Source: an uncultured Prevotellaceae bacterium
Lineage (GTDB): Bacteria > Bacteroidota > Bacteroidia > Bacteroidales > UBA932
Reading direction: 5' to 3'
NCBI GenBank assembly: GCA_947166905.1
Contig: CAMVFZ010000005.1
Location: forward strand, 62,001-126,000
Length of the DNA stretch: 64,000 bases
The notes under the pieces were generated by a model. The model was not told the DNA's origin. It ran no database searches and saw only the letters and a list, made by a program, of their open reading frames with translations. The position numbers were made by a program, and so were the translations under genes. Position 1 is the stretch's first letter. Every line of letters begins with the position of its first letter. Shown here one piece after another: positions 7,267 to 15,367 of this stretch.

Positions 7267-7858
7267 GGATAATCGAAAAGCCCTTATACTTCTCGGCGTA
7301 TTGCTTGACGATATCATTGACTATTTCCTGTCTGTAGTAGCTATTGGGGAACAACTCCTTGTCAAAGGTGAACTTCACCCAGGTACCGTCGGGCTCCTGA
7401 TCTTCATCCTCTTCAATTCCCTGGTTGTCAAGAACGCCTTTAAAGTACAATGCCCATGAACGCTCTGCATTCCGGTATGAATTGACCAGGAACTCTTCTG
7501 CGAGCGCGTTGGCCACCTTGTAACCATTCGTAGCGACAACACCCTTTTTGGCGCCAATCCCAACAGAAAGACCGCTTGTGGTATAAACTACAGACTTAAG
7601 AGGAATCCCTCGGCCGTATTCCCTTAAATAAACGACTAGGCTGTTGTTTTCAATCTCGAGTTCCTTAGCCCATCCCATTTCATACTCGTCTACAGAGCAA
7701 TCAATGAGGCCTTTAAGAAGGGTGTAGATGCCATCGTCAGGAGATGAACCGTCCCCAATCTTGCCGATATACTTTTCGACATTCAAGCGAATGTGCTCAT
7801 ACCATTCAAGCGTTTGAACGGTTTCTCCATTAGGTTTGTTCGTTGAATCCATTGCCAT
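7247..7858 (-). CDS. Stand-alone, catalytically degenerate GyrB/ParE-type ATPase domain
   Basis: This 203-residue protein matches the N-terminal GHKL ATPase domain of Bacteroidota ParE/GyrB nearly end to end: EHIRLNVEKYIGKIGDGSSP (21-40), LLKGLIDCSVDEYEMG (47-62), EYGRGIP (80-86), GYKVANALAEEF (112-123) and DGTWVKFTF (157-165). The transducer, TOPRIM and tower parts are absent. Positions needed for ATP hydrolysis are changed: the general-base Glu is Gly50, the magnesium-binding Asn is Cys54, DNGRG is EYGRG, and the Gly-rich lid is rearranged. It probably cannot hydrolyse ATP but could still dimerise with or block a type II topoisomerase. It follows the zinc-finger gene after six bases under promoter copy E. 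Confidence 0.75.
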   Translation of the reverse strand: MAMDSTNKPNGETVQTLEWYEHIRLNVEKYIGKIGDGSSPDDGIYTLLKGLIDCSVDEYEMGWAKELEIENNSLVVYLREYGRGIPLKSVVYTTSGLSVGIGAKKGVVATNGYKVANALAEEFLVNSYRNAERSWALYFKGVLDNQGIEEDEDQEPDGTWVKFTFDKELFPNSYYRQEIVNDIVKQYAEKYKGFSIILNGVKL

Positions 7859-7864
7859 CGTAGA

Positions 7865-8116
7865 TTAAAGTGCCGGTGAATGATCACCCTTGAAGGCACC
7901 CTTGGGGTGGTACTGACAAGGAGACCAAGTCATGTTCCGGATTGAAGAGAACTTCTTGCCGCAATACTTGCAAGTGTATTGACTTTTCTCGCTTCCTTCA
8001 TAAAGGATGTGATTCCCTTTAAAAGAACCGAGGGGATGTTTCTGGCAAGGTGACATAATCATGTCCCTTACACTAGCGAAATCTTTTCCGCAATTAACAC
8101 AATAGAACCTGGGCAT
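7865..8116 (-). CDS. Small protein with two tandem zinc-finger modules
   Basis: This 83-residue protein consists of two copies of one module of about 35 residues. Copy 1 has Cys6, Cys9, Cys24, His27 and His36; copy 2 has Cys49, Cys52, Cys67, His70 and His79. The pattern is C-x2-C-x14-C-x2-H-P with a trailing K-G-x-H, and the copies share the ending HPxGxFKGxH. It probably binds two zinc ions and a nucleic acid or protein. The open frame reaches 8161, but promoter copy E lies in that stretch, so the ATG at 8116 is used. It is the first gene of an operon with the degenerate ParE-like protein. Confidence 0.7.
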   Translation of the reverse strand: MPRFYCVNCGKDFASVRDMIMSPCQKHPLGSFKGNHILYEGSEKSQYTCKYCGKKFSSIRNMTWSPCQYHPKGAFKGDHSPAL

Positions 8117-8148
8117 AAGAATATACTGTTTGTTATTAATTCTGGCTA

Positions 8149-8183
8149 CAAATAAAGCCAATCTGGCTGCAATAATATGGCAG
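8149..8183 (-). promoter_or_regulatory. Shared island promoter, copy E (zinc-finger / ParE-like operon)
   Basis: On the reverse strand, CTGCC-N7-TGCAG (8167-8183) is followed after 10 bases by TTTATTTG (8149-8156), a -7 box with one mismatch to TAnnTTTG. The ATG is at 8116. It is the weakest copy, but the spacing is identical to the others. Confidence 0.5.
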
Positions 8184-8245
8184 TGTTGTGATTTTCCTCC
8201 TCCAAATTTACCTTTTTTTTGTGTATTTATAAAAAATAATGCTCA

Positions 8246-8280
8246 CTGCCACATTTTGGTAGTTGGATTCTATATGTTTG
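8246..8280 (+). promoter_or_regulatory. Shared island promoter, copy D (261-aa unknown)
   Basis: CTGCC-N7-GGTAG (8246-8262) is followed after 10 bases by TATGTTTG (8273-8280), with the ATG at 8300. Bases 8248-8260 are nearly identical to the same part of copy C. Copies D and E form a second divergent pair, 62 bases apart. Confidence 0.6.
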
Positions 8281-8299
8281 TGGCCACAATAGATTTGCA

Positions 8300-9085
8300 A
8301 TGGAAACAAACAAAAGAACCAAGTTTATCCGCTCGCTGGATGAAGCTCAGCTGAAGGCTGAGGTAATAAATATCGAGTCACGAATCCTTGCCATAACCCA
8401 TGACTCCATTGACTTCCATAATCTACGTCGCTTCCTTGACTGGTGCGGAGACAAGAAAGCGGTAGAATCAGTCCGGGACATGATGGGATACCGCAAGTTT
8501 ATCCTGGACACTCTATTTGCCAAGCACTGCACCGATGCTGAAATAGCACGGCTGGAGAAGGTCAATAGCCTGTTGTTGGACCTGACAAACCGCACCTACA
8601 AGCGCACGGCCGATCTCTTTAGAGCATTGATTGCCATGCCGAAGGATGAACTGGACGATGACTATGAGATCGAAGGGAGCCTCGTTCCAGAATTCGATAC
8701 TATTGACTCAACGCTTCGACTGGAGGATGATGATTATTATGGTTCAGACTTCACAAGGATGGTTGCTATTCTATGCGAGACCGAGAAATACCTCCTTGAT
8801 TTTGCACAAGTTAGGCCTGTATGGTCTTCTGAAGCCGAATTTACTCCAACGATGAGTGACAAAGAATTGGGCTGCGATAACCCCCTTGATGATGGCACCA
8901 GCTGGGCGGAAGGTCCCCTTCATCATCCCAAACTGAAGCACATTACAATTTGCTATGCACTCCACGATCTGTGCACGCATATGAACTTCTCAATCCCAGA
9001 TATCCTGAGGATGAACGACTTCAAGGTTGAAGTGAAACTTACTGTTCAACAGTTCTCTGATCAAGATCGTAAACGACTCAAATGA
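8300..9085 (+). CDS. Hypothetical protein, 261 aa
   Basis: I do not recognise this family. The N-terminal half is mostly helical and charged (LDEAQLKAEVINIESRILA, DAEIARLEKVNSLLLDL, TADLFRALIAMPKDELDDD). The middle is acidic (LRLEDDDYYGSDF). The C-terminal part has conserved-looking hydrophobic tracts (ITICYALHDLCTHMNFSIPDILRMNDF). There is no signal peptide or membrane segment, so it should be cytosolic. The gene stands alone under promoter copy D and ends at a hairpin shared with murI. The common promoter suggests it acts with the other island proteins. Confidence 0.6.
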   Translation: METNKRTKFIRSLDEAQLKAEVINIESRILAITHDSIDFHNLRRFLDWCGDKKAVESVRDMMGYRKFILDTLFAKHCTDAEIARLEKVNSLLLDLTNRTYKRTADLFRALIAMPKDELDDDYEIEGSLVPEFDTIDSTLRLEDDDYYGSDFTRMVAILCETEKYLLDFAQVRPVWSSEAEFTPTMSDKELGCDNPLDDGTSWAEGPLHHPKLKHITICYALHDLCTHMNFSIPDILRMNDFKVEVKLTVQQFSDQDRKRLK

Positions 9086-9101
9086 ATACAGGATTGCAAC
9101 C

Positions 9102-9143
9102 AAAGACTATAGCTGTATCAAAATGTGATTATAGTCTTTAAAT
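9102..9143. terminator. Bidirectional hairpin between the island and murI
   Basis: AAAGACTATA (9102-9111) pairs perfectly with TATAGTCTTT (9130-9139), and an inner ATCA/TGAT extends the stem. It lies between two convergent genes. The T-tract is short, so termination strength is uncertain. Confidence 0.6.
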
Positions 9144-9159
9144 TCTGCCATATTTAGTT

Positions 9160-10017
9160 TTAATTTAGATTATCGAAGATGAGGTTAAAGAGGTTTTGGA
9201 GGCCGGAGGGGTCTCCGGTGGAGATGAGTTCTATCTCAGGGCGGACGATGGGCGGCAGCGGCTGGCCCAGAGCGCGGGCTTCTTCTGCGGCTACGACCGT
9301 AGCCAGAGCCTTTGTTGCCTGGCGTTCCCCAAGAAGGCCTTCCTGTACCATCACATAAACCAGATGCCTTGCAACTGCCGGTGCAGGATCGATGAAGCGA
9401 ACCTCGCCTGGCATTTCTGCCTTGGATTTAAAGGCCCGCGCTTCCTGCTGCAGTACAGGAAGAAGGAAAGGATAATGCGTGCAGCCAAGTACGATGGTAT
9501 CTGCGCCGGCCTCAAGGAGCGGGTAAAGGCTGCGGCGTACAGTAGACTCGGCCTCAGGGCCGGACAAAACGCCACGCTCAACAAGCTCTACAAAGCCCTC
9601 CCCTACATGCTCTACAATGCGACAACCATCTTCATAACTACCCTTGGACGCAAGATACTTTGAACCCTTAAGAGTGCCAGCCGTAGCAAGCACGCCGATG
9701 ACCCCCGTACGGGTGCCCAGCGCCGCCGGTTTAACGGCAGGCTCCATACCTATAAACTTGATATCGAACTCTTTACGAATAGTGTTGATAGCTGCGGCAG
9801 TAGCAGTGTTGCACGCCACAACGATGATATCGGCCCCCTTGTCCATAAGGGTATTTGTTATCCATCGGCAACGGTCCGCAATGTACTCCGGAGTCTTTTC
9901 TCCGTAGGGACAATGGGCATTGTCAGCAAGATAAACATATTTCTGGTCAGGCAGAAGCCTGACTATTTCCCTCAGGACGGACAAACCGCCGGAACCGGAA
10001 TCAAAAACACCAATCAT
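9160..10017 (-). CDS. murI: Glutamate racemase
   Basis: MurI converts L-glutamate to D-glutamate for peptidoglycan. The 285-residue product starts MIGVFDSGSGGLSVL and has both catalytic cysteines in VVACNTATA and LGCTHYPF, plus the substrate-binding PYGEKT. The frame is open to 10050, but the added 11 residues have no ATG and run over the promoter, so the ATG at 10017 is chosen. A TATATTTG box at 10039-10046 on the reverse strand should drive it. It is divergent from glnA, linking two glutamate-using steps. The family assignment is secure. Confidence 0.95.
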   Translation of the reverse strand: MIGVFDSGSGGLSVLREIVRLLPDQKYVYLADNAHCPYGEKTPEYIADRCRWITNTLMDKGADIIVVACNTATAAAINTIRKEFDIKFIGMEPAVKPAALGTRTGVIGVLATAGTLKGSKYLASKGSYEDGCRIVEHVGEGFVELVERGVLSGPEAESTVRRSLYPLLEAGADTIVLGCTHYPFLLPVLQQEARAFKSKAEMPGEVRFIDPAPAVARHLVYVMVQEGLLGERQATKALATVVAAEEARALGQPLPPIVRPEIELISTGDPSGLQNLFNLIFDNLN

Positions 10018-10038
10018 AGAGATATCTGTATGCGTAGG

Positions 10039-10046
10039 CAAATATA
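10039..10046 (-). promoter_or_regulatory. -7 box (TATATTTG) for murI
   Basis: A perfect TAnnTTTG element lies 21 bases upstream of the murI ATG. It is back to back with the glnA box at 10060-10067, so the two promoters overlap and may compete for polymerase. Confidence 0.6.
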
Positions 10047-10059
10047 ACAAAAAAATGCG

Positions 10060-10067
10060 TATCTTTG
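10060..10067 (+). promoter_or_regulatory. -7 box (TATCTTTG) for glnA
   Basis: A perfect TAnnTTTG element lies 38 bases before the glnA ATG. No convincing -33 TTG is present at the usual distance, which may mean activator dependence, as is plausible for a nitrogen gene. Confidence 0.55.
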
Positions 10068-10105
10068 GAGTCCATTTAAGAAAACAAAAACATTAATTAA
10101 CAACC

Positions 10106-11620
10106 ATGGAAAAAACACTGGAACTTAATCCAAATGCGGTAGTAGCTTTTCTCAAGAAAAAGCCCGTTGACCTCACCCGCGAGGATCTTATCAAATTCAT
10201 AAAAGAGAACAACATCAGAATGATTGACTTCATGTACCCGGCAGAAGACGGGCGCGTGAAGACACTCAATTTTGTAATAAACAACCTTGCATACGCAGAG
10301 ACCATCCTTACGGAAGGAGAACGCGTAGACGGCAGCAGCCTGTTCCCCAGCTTCGTAGAAGCCGGAAACAGCGACCTCTACGTACTCCCCCGCTACAGGA
10401 CAGCCTTTGTAAATCCCTTCAGCGAGATTCCCACCCTATGCTTCCTTTGCAGCTTCTTTGACAAAGACGGCAGCGCCTTTGCCTGCGCACCTTACCAGAC
10501 ACTTATGCGTGCCGCAAAGGTCTTCCGCGAATCTACCGGAATGACTTTCGAGGCAATGGGAGAGCTTGAGTACTACGTCATTACGGACGAAGACCACCTC
10601 TTCCCCGCAACTGACCAGAGAGGCTACCACGAATCCGGACCTTTTGCAAAGCTGAACGAATTCCGCCGCGAATGCATGGACTACGTAGCAAAGACCGGCG
10701 GCCAGATTAAATACGGCCACAGCGAGGTTGGAAACTTCTGCCAGGACGGCAAAGTTTACGAGCAGAACGAAATAGAGTTCCTGCCTAACCCTGTAGAGAC
10801 AGCCGCAGACCAGCTTCTACTGGCCAAATGGGTTATCCGCAACCTGGCATATGAGTACGGACTTGACGTTTGCTTCGCACCCAAGATTACAGTGGGCAAG
10901 GCCGGCAGCGGCATGCACATTCACATGCGCCTTATGAAGGACGGCAAGAACGCCACCCTGGGCAAGAATGGCAAATTGTCCGACGAAGCCCGCCGCGCCA
11001 TTGCAGGCCTTATGCTAATGGCACCTGCAATCACAGCCTTCGGCAATAAGAATCCTACTTCTTACTTCCGCCTTGTACCCCATCAGGAGGCACCGACCAA
11101 CGTATGCTGGGGAGATTGCAACCGTTCTGCGCTTGTACGCGTTCCGCTGGGATGGAGCAGCGGCACCGATATGTGCCATGCCGCCAACCCTCAGCAGCCG
11201 TCCGCAGACCACGACACAACAGAAAAGCAGACATTTGAAATGCGCAGCCCTGACTGCTCTGCAGATATCTACCAGCTAATGGCCGGCCTGTGCGTAGCAG
11301 CCCGTGAAGGCCTTGAACTTCCGGAGTCCGATGCCCTCAGGATTGCAGCAGACAAGTATGTCGATATGGACATTCACAAGAGCGAAAACGCCGCCCGTCT
11401 GGCAACCCTGGATTCGCTGCCCGTTTGCTGCAGCGAAAGTGCGGATTGCCTTGAGAAGCAGCGTGCAGTCTTCGAGGCCGCAGGCGTATTTGAGCCCCGT
11501 ATGATCGACGGTATAATCAAAGGTCTTAAGTCCTTTGACGACAAGTACTTACACGAGCGCGCAAAGGCCGATCCCAACCTTATGAGGGAGCTTGTAGAGA
11601 AGTATTTTTACTGTGGATAA
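10106..11620 (+). CDS. glnA: Glutamine synthetase
   Basis: The 504-residue product joins ammonia to glutamate with ATP. An N-terminal beta-grasp region is followed by the catalytic domain. GELEYYV gives the first metal-binding glutamates, NEIEFLPNP is a further one, GSGMHIHMRL holds the catalytic His, and NPTSYFRLVPHQEAP is the ATP-binding loop. The length is slightly above the classical 470-residue enzyme but usual for the Bacteroidota form. The stop overlaps the prfB start by one base (TAATG), an unexpected pairing that still implies coupled translation. The assignment is firm. Confidence 0.95.
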   Translation: MEKTLELNPNAVVAFLKKKPVDLTREDLIKFIKENNIRMIDFMYPAEDGRVKTLNFVINNLAYAETILTEGERVDGSSLFPSFVEAGNSDLYVLPRYRTAFVNPFSEIPTLCFLCSFFDKDGSAFACAPYQTLMRAAKVFRESTGMTFEAMGELEYYVITDEDHLFPATDQRGYHESGPFAKLNEFRRECMDYVAKTGGQIKYGHSEVGNFCQDGKVYEQNEIEFLPNPVETAADQLLLAKWVIRNLAYEYGLDVCFAPKITVGKAGSGMHIHMRLMKDGKNATLGKNGKLSDEARRAIAGLMLMAPAITAFGNKNPTSYFRLVPHQEAPTNVCWGDCNRSALVRVPLGWSSGTDMCHAANPQQPSADHDTTEKQTFEMRSPDCSADIYQLMAGLCVAAREGLELPESDALRIAADKYVDMDIHKSENAARLATLDSLPVCCSESADCLEKQRAVFEAAGVFEPRMIDGIIKGLKSFDDKYLHERAKADPNLMRELVEKYFYCG

Positions 11621-12723
11621 TGGTAACTATTGAACAGATAAAAGATCTTAAAGACCGACTGGATACCTTGCTCGCCTGCCTTGATATAGAAGGCAAGCGA
11701 GCTAAGGTTAAACAGCTGGAGCAAAAGACCCAGGCTCCGGATTTCTGGAACGACGCCAAAGCGGCGGAAGCCTTTATGAAATCCATCAGCGGGGTCAAAT
11801 CCTGGGTGACAGCCTATGACGCCGCTGCCGCAGGAGTAGAAGATCTTGAAGTTCTGTTCGAGCTTGCAGAAGAGAAAGAACTTGACGAGGCCTTCGCCGC
11901 AGCAGAGAAGCAGGTAGAAGACCTTGAAATAAAGAATATGCTTGGAGAGGAAGGCGACAACCTTGGCGCCATCCTTACAATAAATTCCGGTGCCGGCGGC
12001 ACAGAGGCCAATGACTGGTCCGCCATGCTGATGCGTATGTACACCCGCTGGGGCGAGCGCAACGGCATGAAAATGACTGTCACCGAGTTTGTAGAAGGTG
12101 ACGAGGCCGGAATAAAATCTACCACCATAGAATTCGAGGGCGATTATGCCTACGGCTACCTTAAGGCAGAAAACGGAGTGCACCGCCTTGTGCGCATCTC
12201 CCCTTTCAACGCCCAGGGTAAAAGGCAGACGACCTTCTCTTCCGTATTCGTCTATCCCCTTGTTGATGATACTATCAACATTGTCATCAACCCGTCAGAC
12301 CTTGAGTGGGACACCTTCCGCAGCGGAGGCCACGGAGGCCAGAACGTGAACAAGGTGGAAACCGGCGTACGAGTACGCCACATCCCTACCGGCATAATGG
12401 TAGAGAATACGGAAACCCGCTCGCAGTTTGACAATCGCGAGAACGCGCTAAGAATCTTGAAATCAAGACTCTACGATATTGAGTTAAAGAAACGCCAGGC
12501 AAAGCAGGCAGAGCTTGAAGGACAGAAAAAACGCATTGAGTGGGGTTCACAGATCCGCTCTTACGTACTGCATCCGTACAAGCTTGTAAAAGACCTGCGT
12601 ACCGGCTTTTCTACAGCCGATACGCAGGGTGTTCTGGATGGAGACCTGAATGAATTCATGCATGCATTCCTGATGCAACAGGGCTCCGGTGCCGCTCCGG
12701 CAGATATCGAAGATATCGACTAG
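11620..12723 (+). CDS. prfB: Peptide chain release factor 2
   Basis: RF2 ends translation at UGA and UAA codons. The 367-residue product has the coiled N-terminal domain, the stop-reading SPF tripeptide (in RISPFNAQGKRQTTF) and the catalytic GGQ in SGGHGGQNVNK. Many bacteria encode RF2 with a programmed +1 frameshift near codon 25. Here the corresponding stretch (LLACLDIEGKRAKV) reads straight through with no internal UGA. The start ATG overlaps the glnA stop. The last four bases overlap the end of the convergent gene at 12720. The assignment is secure. Confidence 0.95.
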   Translation: MVTIEQIKDLKDRLDTLLACLDIEGKRAKVKQLEQKTQAPDFWNDAKAAEAFMKSISGVKSWVTAYDAAAAGVEDLEVLFELAEEKELDEAFAAAEKQVEDLEIKNMLGEEGDNLGAILTINSGAGGTEANDWSAMLMRMYTRWGERNGMKMTVTEFVEGDEAGIKSTTIEFEGDYAYGYLKAENGVHRLVRISPFNAQGKRQTTFSSVFVYPLVDDTINIVINPSDLEWDTFRSGGHGGQNVNKVETGVRVRHIPTGIMVENTETRSQFDNRENALRILKSRLYDIELKKRQAKQAELEGQKKRIEWGSQIRSYVLHPYKLVKDLRTGFSTADTQGVLDGDLNEFMHAFLMQQGSGAAPADIEDID

Positions 12724-14084
12724 CGGTAAATCGAATACTGAGAGGCTAAGCTTCCGTACATCTGGCCAAGAACCTCAAGATAAGGACGACCGCTAACAAG
12801 AACGGTTCTGTAGATTGTATCGTCTACTCGATAGAGCTCCATACCGCCAAGGTAAATGGTCTCGTAATCATCGGGCAGTTCATCTACAAGGGCGCCAGCC
12901 GGAGGAACTATAACCTCATATCGGCCATTGCGATTGATGATGTAGAAGACACCGTCGTCGTAGTAATAATCCCAGTTTGCATAAGCGTAGCTCTGAGCAA
13001 GTCCAAGCTTGTATGCCAGCTCGTAGGAAGTCTGGGCGTGATTCAGGTTCATGGCGATGGTCCTGTTCTGGGCGGCGATGTAAGCATTGTTCTGGGCAAT
13101 GATACGGTTCTGCTCGTCGATGTACCTGCTGTAAGAATCCCAACCTCTGTAAGTACGGTAAGTATTCGTGTAGTAAGAGAAGGTAACGCGGCCGAAAGGA
13201 GTCTTTACGGTCTTGGTTATAACTACTCCTACAGGGGGACGGCAAACGATATAGCTGCTTCCGTATATACGATAGTAAACATCGTTATGCAGATAGTAAT
13301 CAATGCCGTAGTAACGAACCCTCTTAGGTCTGGGAGGCATGGAATGAACCTTCCAACCGTAGTAATGGGAATCGTGGCTGTAGAAGCTCTTGGGAGTATT
13401 GTAAGACTGATAACCTCTCTCCCTGGGCGATATCCTTTCTACATTGTTATTGTGTACCCTGTACTCCGATGCGGAAACCTGATTGCTGGTCCTTGTGGCA
13501 GAAGTGGTGCTGCCAGAAGAAACAGAAGACAAACCCCTTCTGGTAACGTTTACACTTGTCTGGTTCTGGGTAGTCTGGTCAGTCTGCTCGGTTGAACCAG
13601 TCCTTCCGGTAGTAGTTCTGGTAGCCTGCTCGGTTGAACCGGTCCTGGTAGCGGACTGTGAGCCGGCGACAGTAGTTCTTGTACTGGAAGAGGTACGGGT
13701 ATTCTGCTGAGTAGTAGTTGTAGAAGTACTTCTGTTATTGTTATCAGTAGTAGTTCTTGTAGAAGTGTTCTTTGTATCCTGCTCAGTAGTACGGGTTGCG
13801 GTAGAACCGTTGGAACGCCTTACAGAAGTTGAACCGGACTGGTTTGTTGTCCTGGCATTCTGATTGGTTGTACGGGTATTCTGGTTCTGAACTGCAGCAT
13901 TTTCCTTTTTCTCTGAAGAGGTTGTAGTTGTCCCCCTCCTAACCTGCTGAGTAGTTGTGGAGGAGGAATTTCCTGTAGTTCCGGAATTGTTGCTGCGTCT
14001 TACAGAAGACTGGGCAAAAGCACCTCCGGCAAGAAGCACTGACAGCATAACAGCTGCGAGTGAATACCTTGTTGAAGTTCTCAT
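12720..14084 (-). CDS. Secreted Ser/Thr/Arg-rich protein (DUF6515-like)
   Basis: The 454-residue protein has an N-terminal signal peptide (to about residue 25, ...GGAFAQ). A low-complexity region of roughly 175 residues follows, dominated by Thr, Ser, Gln, Asn and Arg with repeated RRSN, TRTT and TSVRR words. The C-terminal part is aromatic (YYGIDYYLHNDVYYRIYG and PPVGVVITK), resembling DUF6515-type proteins of Bacteroidales. It is probably exported to the periplasm or cell surface; the role is unknown. It ends the long leftward gene run. Its stop overlaps the convergent prfB stop, and no terminator separates them. Confidence 0.65.
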   Translation of the reverse strand: MRTSTRYSLAAVMLSVLLAGGAFAQSSVRRSNNSGTTGNSSSTTTQQVRRGTTTTSSEKKENAAVQNQNTRTTNQNARTTNQSGSTSVRRSNGSTATRTTEQDTKNTSTRTTTDNNNRSTSTTTTQQNTRTSSSTRTTVAGSQSATRTGSTEQATRTTTGRTGSTEQTDQTTQNQTSVNVTRRGLSSVSSGSTTSATRTSNQVSASEYRVHNNNVERISPRERGYQSYNTPKSFYSHDSHYYGWKVHSMPPRPKRVRYYGIDYYLHNDVYYRIYGSSYIVCRPPVGVVITKTVKTPFGRVTFSYYTNTYRTYRGWDSYSRYIDEQNRIIAQNNAYIAAQNRTIAMNLNHAQTSYELAYKLGLAQSYAYANWDYYYDDGVFYIINRNGRYEVIVPPAGALVDELPDDYETIYLGGMELYRVDDTIYRTVLVSGRPYLEVLGQMYGSLASQYSIYR

Positions 14085-14099
14085 TGTAAAATCCTCCTG

Positions 14100-15365
14100 T
14101 TAGTTATATAAATAATATTTCTTGGAAAGAGCCTTGAAGTCGTCCGTATCCTTGTACATCCAGTACTCTAAGATCTGGTCAACAGTTAAAGTCTCTCCAA
14201 AATACTTTCTTACATAATCCGTACCACATACAATATCGAACATGCGGGTGCGGCCCTGAGACAGTTCAAACGGGTTCTTGTCATAGAGCTCGTTGGCAGC
14301 CTGCATTACGTAGAACTGGATGAGGGTAAGAGGTGCAGCCTCGTAGTCATAGAAGCTGAACTGAACGCCGTGAATGAGCTTGCCCTGCAGGGGACCGAAC
14401 ATGGGCTTGAAGTGGATGGGCCTGAAATCTACGCCGGGGATATTGCACTGTACAAGGTAATCCCTGAACTTATCCGCATCCGTAATCCACTCTGCTGCAA
14501 ATACCTGGAAAGGAAGGGTATAACCAACGCCGATGCAGAGGTAATCTGCGGCATTGAACTCTCCGCAGATACCCGATGCGGGATAATCGATTGCGGAACG
14601 GCCTGTAGGGATGTTCGGCGAAGGAAGTATCCAAGGAAGCTCTGTGTCTGCATAAAGCATATCGCGGGTCCAGCCTTCCATAGGCACAACGGTCAGTTTG
14701 CATTTGAGGGGTTCCTGGTCACCTTTTTCTCCGCAGTTCAGGCCTTCTTCGTTGATAAGCTGTGCAAGCTCGCCTACAGTAAGACCATAAACATAAGGAA
14801 TAGCGAATTCGCTGACGAAGGAGAAGAAGCCGGGTTCAGTGATGCAGCCCTCGACCTTGTTGCCACCAAGCGGATTGGGCCTGTCAAGTACAACTACCTC
14901 AATGCCAAGCTTTGCGCAGGCGCGCATTACAAGTCCAAGCGTGCTGATAAAGGTATAGCTACGCGTTCCTACGTCCTGGATATCGTACACCATGACATCG
15001 ATGCCCTTAAGCATTTCTGCAGAAGGTTCACGATTCTTGCCGTAAATAGAATAAACCGGCACTCCGGTCTGGGGGTCAGATGCATCCTCAACCTTTGCCC
15101 CTGCATAGGCATCGCCACGGACACCGTGCTCCGGGCCGAACAAGGCAACCAGATCCACTCCGGGAGCAGAAAACAATATGTCGATAGTAGAATTAAGATG
15201 GCTGTCTACGCCACTGGGGTTGGTAACAAGACCAACTTTCTTTCCGACAAGAGGGGCAAAACCATTATCCCTGAGGACCTCTATACCGGGTTTAACTTTT
15301 GCGGCAGAAAGAGTACATACAGTGCTAAATGCAACCGCAAGTGCCAGAATAGTTTTTTTAATCAT
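14100..15365 (-). CDS. namZ: Exo-beta-N-acetylmuramidase NamZ (DUF1343, GH171)
   Basis: The 421-residue protein has a signal peptide (to about residue 21) and the hallmark sequences of the DUF1343 family: VGLVTNPSGVD, FGPEHGVRGDA, YDIQDVGTRSYT and VLDRPNPLGG. Members remove terminal N-acetylmuramic acid from peptidoglycan fragments in the periplasm. The upstream genes encode a serpin and an AmpG-like permease in the same orientation, with gaps of two and ten bases, which supports a shared cell-wall recycling operon. The family call is firm; the substrate is taken from characterised members. Confidence 0.85.
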   Translation of the reverse strand: MIKKTILALAVAFSTVCTLSAAKVKPGIEVLRDNGFAPLVGKKVGLVTNPSGVDSHLNSTIDILFSAPGVDLVALFGPEHGVRGDAYAGAKVEDASDPQTGVPVYSIYGKNREPSAEMLKGIDVMVYDIQDVGTRSYTFISTLGLVMRACAKLGIEVVVLDRPNPLGGNKVEGCITEPGFFSFVSEFAIPYVYGLTVGELAQLINEEGLNCGEKGDQEPLKCKLTVVPMEGWTRDMLYADTELPWILPSPNIPTGRSAIDYPASGICGEFNAADYLCIGVGYTLPFQVFAAEWITDADKFRDYLVQCNIPGVDFRPIHFKPMFGPLQGKLIHGVQFSFYDYEAAPLTLIQFYVMQAANELYDKNPFELSQGRTRMFDIVCGTDYVRKYFGETLTVDQILEYWMYKDTDDFKALSKKYYLYN

Positions 15366-15367
15366 AA

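Noticed and set aside
654..9085. Island as a prophage or integrative element
   Set aside because: No integrase, attachment repeat next to a tRNA, phage structural or mobilisation gene was found; flanks are ordinary core genes.
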